In this document: positions 8,819-14,068 of the stretch, piece by piece
Position numbering within the stretch: the first letter of the stretch is position 1
Layout of the letters: every line of letters begins with the position of its first letter
Assembly: GCA_910576775.1 (NCBI GenBank)
Contig: CAJTJV010000037.1
Location: 1 to 26,863 of the forward strand
DNA length: 26,863 nt
Direction: 5' to 3'
Source of the DNA: an uncultured Muribaculaceae bacterium
Lineage (GTDB): Bacteria; Bacteroidota; Bacteroidia; Bacteroidales; Muribaculaceae
The notes under the pieces: model-generated
Told to the model about the DNA's origin: nothing
Database searches by the model: none
The model's input: only the letters and a program-made list of their open reading frames with translations
Translations under genes and position numbers: made by a program

Positions 8819-9451
8819 ATGGAAACCAAAGCTAAGAAAGAAAAACCTTCCAAGATGGAGGATGCCAAGGCAAAGGCGGAAACAAAGAAAAAAGACGTAG
8901 CTGAACCAAAAGCTGACAAGAAGATTTCTACAAAAGAGCAGGCCGAAGATGGCAATACGGGTGAAGAATTCCGTGAGTTTTTCATTGATGAACTTAAGGA
9001 TATACTTTGGGCTGAGAAAGCCTTTTTAAAGGCCATTCCGAAGATGCGCAAAGCCGCGACCGGTAAAGAGCTGGCAAAGTCATTTGATACCCATCTTCAG
9101 GAAACAGAAGAGCAGATTTCCACTGTTGAGCAAGTTTTCGAACTTATGGGAGAGAAGCCCAAGACTAAAAAATGCGAGGCCATGGAAGGTCTTTTGGCTG
9201 AGGCTGAAAGCATAATTGCAGATACAGATAAGGGTACAGCTATTCGTGATGCCGGATTGATTTTAGCCGCACAAAAAATAAAGCACTATGAGATAGCCAC
9301 CTATGGAACCCTCGCTGCATTTGCCGATGCTATGGACGAGAAAAAAGTGGCAAAGATGCTTCGTTCCATACTCAGCGACGAGAAAAAGTCCGACAAAAAC
9401 CTTACTGCGATTGCGCAGGAATCTGTAAACGAAGCCGCTTCTGAGGAATAA
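8819..9451 (+). CDS. YciE/YciF-type ferritin-like protein (DUF892)
   Basis: This 210-residue protein has two parts. Residues 1-45 are a lysine-rich, charged low-complexity leader without a signal peptide. Residues 48-205 match the DUF892 (YciE/YciF) four-helix ferritin-like family. FFIDELKDILWAEKAFLKAIP, THLQETEEQ and KIKHYEIATYGTL carry the Glu and His residues expected to bind a di-metal centre. The family is stress-induced and its activity is poorly defined; a ferroxidase or DNA-protective role is possible. The leader could bind nucleic acid or other acidic partners (inference). The ATG at 8819 is the natural start. A loose promoter match (TTG at 8668-8670, then TATGTTTT at 8691-8698) lies upstream. 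The gene stands alone before a strong hairpin. Confidence 0.9.
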   Translation: METKAKKEKPSKMEDAKAKAETKKKDVAEPKADKKISTKEQAEDGNTGEEFREFFIDELKDILWAEKAFLKAIPKMRKAATGKELAKSFDTHLQETEEQISTVEQVFELMGEKPKTKKCEAMEGLLAEAESIIADTDKGTAIRDAGLILAAQKIKHYEIATYGTLAAFADAMDEKKVAKMLRSILSDEKKSDKNLTAIAQESVNEAASEE

Positions 9452-9471
9452 GGCTTGATTGATGGTAACTT

Positions 9472-9518
9472 GGGCTGCACCTGATAGGTACTTTTATAGA
9501 ATCTATCAGGTGCAGCCC
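9472..9518. terminator. Hairpin terminator after the ferritin-like gene
   Basis: GGGCTGCACCTGATAG (9472-9487) and its exact reverse complement (9503-9518) form a perfect 16-bp stem with a 15-base loop. The downstream tail TTGATTTG is only moderately T-rich. It lies between convergent genes and could end transcription from either side. Confidence 0.75.
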
Positions 9519-9587
9519 TTGATTTGCAGATGTCATTTAAAGGACATTGTGTTTTTAAACAGCAGAATTCGGAGTTGTTTTATTGAA

Positions 9588-9995
9588 CTAATCTGCAATG
9601 TTTGATAACATTATGTGCGTGTATATTCGTTTTATCAAAGCCGTGTCAGGAGAAATTATCTGAAAATTGCCGCTTTCAATCCGGCAGTTGACTTGTGGAG
9701 CCATAACAATGGAATCATAAAATACAAAGCCTATACGGTGTCCGGTCAGCCTTTCTGTTGCGTCTGCGAATTTTGCCTTTGCCGATGGCTTAAATCGACC
9801 TTCTATAATTGGCATTGGAGAAATCGTATCAATTACAACTCTTTCGAAATCCGCAATCTTAACTATAGGTTTACCGATAATTCTGTCATCGGGATAATCT
9901 GCAATCTCGTAAAATCCATTTGCTCTTCGCTGTGTCGAGCATGAGCAGAGAAATATTATAAGTATGAATTTGAGAATCCGAGGTGTAAAATACAT
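9588..9995 (-). CDS. Small lipoprotein with a SecD/SecDF P1-head-like domain
   Basis: This 135-residue protein starts with a short hydrophobic signal and a lipobox-like LCSC (Cys19), so it is probably a lipoprotein. Residues about 38-130 resemble the P1 head subdomain of SecD, with GRFKPSAKAKFADATERLTGH in two conserved blocks, then RIGFVFYDSIVMAPQVN, CRIESGNFQI and a final helix. In SecD this periplasmic head assists late protein export. Here it lacks the membrane channel, so it is not SecD itself. Small stand-alone proteins of this kind occur in Bacteroidetes with no known role. It starts 11 bases after the broken DUF1848 frame on the same strand and probably shared its transcript; no separate promoter was seen. 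Domain call moderately sure, function unknown. Confidence 0.7.
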   Translation of the reverse strand: MYFTPRILKFILIIFLCSCSTQRRANGFYEIADYPDDRIIGKPIVKIADFERVVIDTISPMPIIEGRFKPSAKAKFADATERLTGHRIGFVFYDSIVMAPQVNCRIESGNFQIISPDTALIKRIYTHIMLSNIAD

Positions 9996-10006
9996 GCTCT
10001 GGAAAT

Positions 10007-10401
10007 TTATAAAATTGAGTTTGTCAATATTTTACTGCAACGTGTGCGATAATTTGCTGCGGCTGATGCCGGGGAAGTATTGGTATAGCAATAGAGGCAA
10101 CCGTGGGGACAAGTGTTGTAGGCGCCTATACCTTGTCTCGCAAAATCGGCATAAAAGGAATCAGCGGCGTTGGATTTTTCGACCAGAACACAATGAACTT
10201 CATGTTGGCAAATGAGACATAGCTGTCTTGCCCCGAAAAAGGATTCCGCCAACGCACATAAACCTTACGCAGCCGTTCAAAAAACCACGAAGAATAAAAC
10301 GCCGGAATATCCGTAGCCCGACTTGCCGATACAATCACCGGCGCTTGCGCTGACACTTTTAGTCCGTCATCAGTAGTTATCGTTGTGTTGCCGTGTTTCA
10401 T
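10007..10401 (-). pseudogene. DUF1848 family gene with a large internal deletion
   Basis: The first 85 codons (from ATG at 10401) match the start of DUF1848 proteins: PVIVSASRATDIPAFYSSWF, then RWRNPFSGQ and FIVFWSKNPTPLIPF. This frame stops at 10126. In another frame the sequence resumes with QGIGAYNTCPHGCLYCYTNT, the conserved C-terminal block with its CX3CX2C cysteine motif, and ends at 10007. Intact relatives are about 300 residues, so roughly 150 residues between the blocks are missing and the join near 10130-10150 is out of frame. Frameshifting could not restore a full protein. The promoter-like box upstream survives, so the remnant may be transcribed into the lipoprotein gene behind it. 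Whether the deletion is natural or an assembly artefact cannot be told here. Confidence 0.8.
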
Positions 10402-10426
10402 ATAAAGGTAGTTTTAAATTTTTCTA

Positions 10427-10434
10427 CAAAAGTA
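10427..10434 (-). promoter_or_regulatory. -7 box upstream of the broken DUF1848 gene
   Basis: On the minus strand this reads TACTTTTG, an exact TAnnTTTG match. The expected start of transcription is near 10420, giving a leader of about 20 bases. No clear -33 box is present. Confidence 0.5.
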
Positions 10435-10467
10435 CAAACATATTTTGCCATCTGAGGCTATAAAACA

Positions 10468-10506
10468 CCAGCCATACAAACTAATTATTTTAGTTTGTAT
10501 GGCTGG
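10468..10506 (-). terminator. Terminator of the DUF2795 gene
   Basis: CCAGCCATACAAACTAA (10468-10484) and its exact reverse complement (10490-10506) form a 17-bp stem with a 5-base loop. On the minus strand the stem is followed by TGTTTTAT. It lies 29 bases beyond the DUF2795 stop codon and isolates that gene from the DUF1848 remnant. Confidence 0.85.
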
Positions 10507-10535
10507 TTGTTAGCGGTTTATGTAATTTTAGAGGC

Positions 10536-10757
10536 TTAATATTCATCCTCGTTGAAGAGGAAATCTTCTTTGGAAGGGTAATCGGGCCAGATGTCTTCAA
10601 TCGATTCGTAGGTGTCGCCTTCGTCTTCTATTTCCTGAAGGTTTTCGATTACTTCCATCGGGGAGCCGCTACGCATTGCATAGTCGATTAGTTCGTCTTT
10701 TGTTGCGGGCCAGGGTGCGTCTTCGAGCTTCGAGGCCAATTCGAGTGTCCAGTACAT
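10536..10757 (-). CDS. DUF2795 family small acidic protein
   Basis: This 73-residue protein is strongly acidic, especially in the second half (QEIEDEGDTYESIEDIWPDYP, ending FNEDEY), with no signal peptide or membrane segment. The start, YWTLELASKLEDAPWPATKDELIDYA, is the pattern of DUF2795, a small helical family that is highly conserved in Bacteroidetes as a stand-alone protein. The function is unknown; the compact helical core may be a protein- or nucleic-acid-interaction module. It is a single-gene unit with a good promoter just upstream (10792-10821) and its own terminator downstream, which implies independent and probably steady expression. Confidence 0.85.
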   Translation of the reverse strand: MYWTLELASKLEDAPWPATKDELIDYAMRSGSPMEVIENLQEIEDEGDTYESIEDIWPDYPSKEDFLFNEDEY

Positions 10758-10791
10758 ATAATTGTAAGTGCAAGTTTCTTTAAAAAGTGCG

Positions 10792-10821
10792 CAAAGATAG
10801 TTATTTTCTTTGTCTTAACAA
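10792..10821 (-). promoter_or_regulatory. Promoter of the DUF2795 gene
   Basis: On the minus strand a -7 box TATCTTTG (10792-10799) is preceded by 19 bases and ATTG (10819-10822), a one-mismatch -33 box. Spacing is ideal for the Bacteroidetes primary sigma factor. Transcription would start near 10785, giving a leader of about 27 bases. Confidence 0.75.
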
Positions 10822-10862
10822 TATATATGCGTTTTTATTTTATCAATGTGCGTTAAAAATGC

Positions 10863-11423
10863 TTATATGGAATTGTGGCGGGGGGAATTCCAGTATAGTT
10901 CCTCATGTGAATTGATGCAGTTTATGGCGCGGGAGAGTGTGAAAAGATAGTCGCTAAGACGGTTTACATATCGCAGGATTGTGGGGTCGACTGCTGTTGT
11001 CTGGGCAAGGCTTATGATACGGCGCTCGGCGCGTCGTGCAACGGTTCTGGCTATGTTTGCGCGTGCGGCGTCGGGATGACCGCCCGGAAGGACAAATTTA
11101 TTGTGGCGCGGGAGGATTTCCTCAAGCTCGTCGATAGCCTTCTCAAGTGCTGTCACTGCTTCTTGGGGAAAAGGTGCCGGTTGCCATTTCGATTCCGGCT
11201 CTGTGGCAAGCGTCGATCCGATGTCAAACATCCGGTTCATGGCATCCAGAAGGGTGTCGTGAGCCCTTTCCGGAATCAATTTTGAAGAATCTATAAGGCC
11301 GAGCCAGGAGTTCAGCTCGTCTACTGTTCCGTATGCTTCGAGGCGGATATCGTTTTTTTCGACTCGTGTGCCTCCTACAAGCGACGTGGTGCCTTTGTCG
11401 CCTGTGCGTGTATATACTTTCAT
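10863..11423 (-). CDS. PduO-type cob(I)yrinic acid a,c-diamide adenosyltransferase
   Basis: This 186-residue cytoplasmic enzyme transfers the adenosyl group of ATP to reduced corrinoid, making adenosylcobalamin. The PduO-type signatures are all visible: KVYTRTGDKGTTSLVGG at the N-terminus (ATP binding), EAYGTVDELNSWLGL, KFVLPGGHPDAARANIART and VARRAERRIIS, then the helix YVNRLSDYLFTLSRAIN. Length is normal for the family. The ATG overlaps the stop of the upstream LOG-family gene by four bases (ATGA), so the two are translationally coupled and transcribed from the promoter at 11988-12018. No cobalamin riboswitch could fit upstream, so B12 control by that route is unlikely. Confidence 0.95.
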   Translation of the reverse strand: MKVYTRTGDKGTTSLVGGTRVEKNDIRLEAYGTVDELNSWLGLIDSSKLIPERAHDTLLDAMNRMFDIGSTLATEPESKWQPAPFPQEAVTALEKAIDELEEILPRHNKFVLPGGHPDAARANIARTVARRAERRIISLAQTTAVDPTILRYVNRLSDYLFTLSRAINCINSHEELYWNSPRHNSI

Positions 11424-11968
11424 TGTAGTGGTGTTGGATTGAGATTCTCGAGTATATTTATTGTTTCCTCGATATTATGGGTTACATGAAGAATTTCAAG
11501 AGAGCTGCCACGCATAAGACCCTTCTCGGTAAATGAACGGTACTGTTCTACCAGTGGTGAGAAAATACCGTCGGTATTGCATAGTACGATTGGGGCATGT
11601 CGCCCTGTAAAGCAAAGATGTGCGAAAGAGCTTGCCACTTCGTCAAGAGTGCCATAACCGCCGGGGAGAGCCACGAAAGCGTCCGCAAGGTTGAGAATTA
11701 TGCGTTTGCGTTCGCTCAGGTCCGATGTGCGTATTCTGACGTTCAGGTGAGTGTCCGCCATATCGAGGCGTCGGGCCGGTACGACGCCGACTGTATGTGC
11801 TCCAGCTTTTCGTGCTGCTCCGGATACTATTTTCATCAGTCCGCATCCAACTCCTCCGTAGATAAGTTCCGACCCGCTGCGTCCTATCCAGCGGCCGAGA
11901 GTGCGCGCATCCTCAAGCCATTGTTCTGGCAGATTGTCGGACGCGGAGCAATAAACAGCTATTCTCAT
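11420..11968 (-). CDS. LOG-family (TIGR00730) Rossmann-fold nucleotide hydrolase
   Basis: This 182-residue protein belongs to the lysine-decarboxylase-like LOG family. Members hydrolyse nucleoside 5'-monophosphates to base and ribose 5-phosphate; plant and some bacterial members activate cytokinins. The family motif LPGGYGTLDE is at residues 101-110, preceded by SERKRIILNLADAFVA. YGGVGCGLMKIV at 37-48 is the nucleotide-binding loop. Older lysine decarboxylase annotations of this family are wrong. It is the first gene of a two-gene operon with the cobalamin adenosyltransferase; the pairing probably reflects shared expression rather than a known pathway. The actual nucleotide substrate cannot be read from the sequence. 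Confidence 0.92.
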   Translation of the reverse strand: MRIAVYCSASDNLPEQWLEDARTLGRWIGRSGSELIYGGVGCGLMKIVSGAARKAGAHTVGVVPARRLDMADTHLNVRIRTSDLSERKRIILNLADAFVALPGGYGTLDEVASSFAHLCFTGRHAPIVLCNTDGIFSPLVEQYRSFTEKGLMRGSSLEILHVTHNIEETINILENLNPTPLQ

Positions 11969-11987
11969 TTTTGAGTATTTATATACG

Positions 11988-12018
11988 CAAAGATAATCTT
12001 TTATATCATGAAAACAAA
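11988..12018 (-). promoter_or_regulatory. Promoter of the LOG/adenosyltransferase operon
   Basis: On the minus strand TTTG (12015-12018), 19 bases and TATCTTTG (11988-11995) match the Bacteroidetes promoter consensus exactly. Transcription should start near 11981, about 13 bases before the ATG. The -33 box lies inside the T-rich tail of the terminator that ends the lipoprotein gene upstream. Confidence 0.85.
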
Positions 12019-12055
12019 AAGGAAGCCGGCGGAGTTTCCAATTCAGCCGGCTTCC
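12011..12055 (-). terminator. Terminator of the anchor-J lipoprotein operon
   Basis: GGAAGCCGGC (12021-12030) and GCCGGCTTCC (12046-12055) form a perfect 10-bp GC-rich stem with a 15-base loop. On the minus strand it is followed by TTTTTGTTTT (12020-12011). It sits 23 bases after the stop codon of the lipoprotein gene. Confidence 0.88.
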
Positions 12056-12078
12056 AATATTGTATTGGATGTTGTTTA

Positions 12079-14049
12079 TTATTCGTCCCAGGTGCAGCTT
12101 ACGGGTTCGAATTTGCCCGAACCTACAACTTTGAACACTGCCGTGTAATTGTTGGTCGCGCCGGTGTAGACGGCAAAGTTAATAGTGTATAGTACGTCGA
12201 TGCCGTCAAGAGGTTTGGCGTCCGGGTGGAGGATGCTGAGTGCGCCCGGCATTACTTCTTCCATGAAGCGCTTCTTTTCAAGTGCCACCACCGCTTCATC
12301 TGCCATGTTCTCGTATTCGGCGGGGTATTGTGCTCTTGCTGCCGACGCGCGAAGGTCTACATTGCCCTGATATGCCGAGGTGCCGGAGTAATATTCGTTG
12401 TTACCGTATGAGGTGACATAGAATTTACCGCTCTTGATATTGTCATCGCCCAGAGGCTTGCATATGTTTTGGAATACCCAGTCGACACAGGTCTGATAAT
12501 ACAGCGTACTCAAAGGTTGGCTCTTTCCTGCGGGAAGTGTGATAGTCACGTTGGGGTCGAAAATCCATTTGCCGCCATTGCGTACGAATTGGTTGGTTTC
12601 TTCTGTTACAAAATTGTCGGGAGTCCAGTCAGTGCCGTTGAATTTGTATGCCGAGCACTTGTTGGTTGTGGCGCTGTTGGCATAGTTCGCCCATATCACA
12701 TACTTGACATCGCCTTCCGCTGCATACGGAAGATTGTTCTTGAGCCAGATGGAGATATAGGGTTCAGCTTTGGACAGGTTGGGGAATTTCTGACCCATAG
12801 CTGAGTAGTCCGCAGGGTTGAGAACCATGAAATTTGCCGGAACAGACCATGCGCCGTTATTATAATAATAGACGGCATTGCGGGTTTCCGTGGGAACGAA
12901 GATTGCTGCCTTGGCGGTTGCGCGGGCTGCCGGAGTGGCCTCCATCACAAGATTTTTGATTTCCCATGTGCCGGATTTGTCGGTTTCGCTCACATATTTG
13001 AAGGCGAACTGCATCACTTTCCCGCCGAAAGCACTCATGTCAATGTCGCCCGATGTGCCGAATGTCCAGCTTGTGTTGTCGGTATATTCGGGAATCACTA
13101 CCGGTTGCCATTGGCCACCTTTCTCACGAGCCCAGAGAGTGCAGTTTGCTTTGGCAAAATCCGCATCGGGAAATTTGTTTACAACATGCTCGAAAACCAT
13201 CTTCACGGCGCCGTAGCCGCTGAGATCGATTTCAGGCGAAATGAGCCATGATTCCGAGGCAAAACTTGAGCCTTTGAATGCGGACGCTTTTGCACCGTAG
13301 TTTGCGCCGCCCCACGACCAGATGAAATCAAGTTCTTCGGGCAGGAGTTTGTTGTCGATGGTGAATTGGTTGAAGCCCTCTTCTGTTGTGAATGTCTGTT
13401 CGAAAACGACCTCTGGAACGGCCGGGACCTCGCCGCCTCCGCCGAATACGGGTTCCTGAAGAGCCTGTTCGTAAGTTACAACGCAGTATTTGCCGTCGTT
13501 TGCGTCCGCATAATCGGAGAGTAGGTCGGGAATGTAGTCGGATGCCGGCATTGAGGGTGCGAAGGCATTCACATAGTCTTCGGAGCCCCATACGTCGTTC
13601 TGGTACATGTCTTTGGTGACAGTGAAAGACTGAGGATTCTGGGCGTCGAGGTATTCCTGCGGTTCTTCCTGGGCGACCTTGTAAGTCATTTTGACTGCGG
13701 ATCCGTCGGTAAGGGTGAAATAAGGGAAAGATGTACTTTCGAGAAATGCCGGAACATATTTCGATGCCGGTGCATCTGCCGAGAAGCGTTTTAGCGTACC
13801 CACTTTTGCGAGGGCGTCGGCGCCGTCTGTGCCTGCGAGGGTCTTGTTGGCTGCGAGGCCGGCGATAGTGGCGTATTCGGTATCTGTAAGAGTATATTCT
13901 ACCGTCTGTGCATCGGTGATTGGTTGTTCTTCCTTCTCTTCGAAGCCGTCAAGATGATTGTTCCACGAGTTTTCGTCGCAAGCTGTCAGCGTGCATGCAA
14001 TGCCAAGTGTGAATGCGGCGTTGAGAAATGTTTTGAAATTACTTTTCAT
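12079..14049 (-). CDS. Large choice-of-anchor-J lipoprotein, partner of a TonB-dependent receptor
   Basis: This 656-residue protein has a lipoprotein signal (lipobox LTAC, Cys24). The acidic residues after the cysteine (DEN, then GFEEKEEQ further on) suit the Bacteroidetes surface-export signal, so it is probably displayed on the cell surface. Residues about 215-385 resemble a choice-of-anchor-J beta-sandwich, with FEQTFTTEEGFNQFTI, SESWLISPEIDLSGYG and GTWEIKNLVME. The flanking regions are not recognised; the C-terminal third (about 400-656) has many aromatic residues and may bind ligand. It follows the receptor gene by 19 bases and is clearly its operon partner, in the place SusD usually occupies. 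It shows no SusD-type helical repeat pattern, so it is not a SusD homologue by eye. Substrate unknown. Confidence 0.8.
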   Translation of the reverse strand: MKSNFKTFLNAAFTLGIACTLTACDENSWNNHLDGFEEKEEQPITDAQTVEYTLTDTEYATIAGLAANKTLAGTDGADALAKVGTLKRFSADAPASKYVPAFLESTSFPYFTLTDGSAVKMTYKVAQEEPQEYLDAQNPQSFTVTKDMYQNDVWGSEDYVNAFAPSMPASDYIPDLLSDYADANDGKYCVVTYEQALQEPVFGGGGEVPAVPEVVFEQTFTTEEGFNQFTIDNKLLPEELDFIWSWGGANYGAKASAFKGSSFASESWLISPEIDLSGYGAVKMVFEHVVNKFPDADFAKANCTLWAREKGGQWQPVVIPEYTDNTSWTFGTSGDIDMSAFGGKVMQFAFKYVSETDKSGTWEIKNLVMEATPAARATAKAAIFVPTETRNAVYYYNNGAWSVPANFMVLNPADYSAMGQKFPNLSKAEPYISIWLKNNLPYAAEGDVKYVIWANYANSATTNKCSAYKFNGTDWTPDNFVTEETNQFVRNGGKWIFDPNVTITLPAGKSQPLSTLYYQTCVDWVFQNICKPLGDDNIKSGKFYVTSYGNNEYYSGTSAYQGNVDLRASAARAQYPAEYENMADEAVVALEKKRFMEEVMPGALSILHPDAKPLDGIDVLYTINFAVYTGATNNYTAVFKVVGSGKFEPVSCTWDE

Positions 14050-14068
14050 AATAATGCTTTTTGCTTGC

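Noticed and set aside
10007..10401. Programmed frameshift in DUF1848
   Set aside because: Joining the two frames would still leave out about 150 residues of the family core, and no slippery site was recognised.
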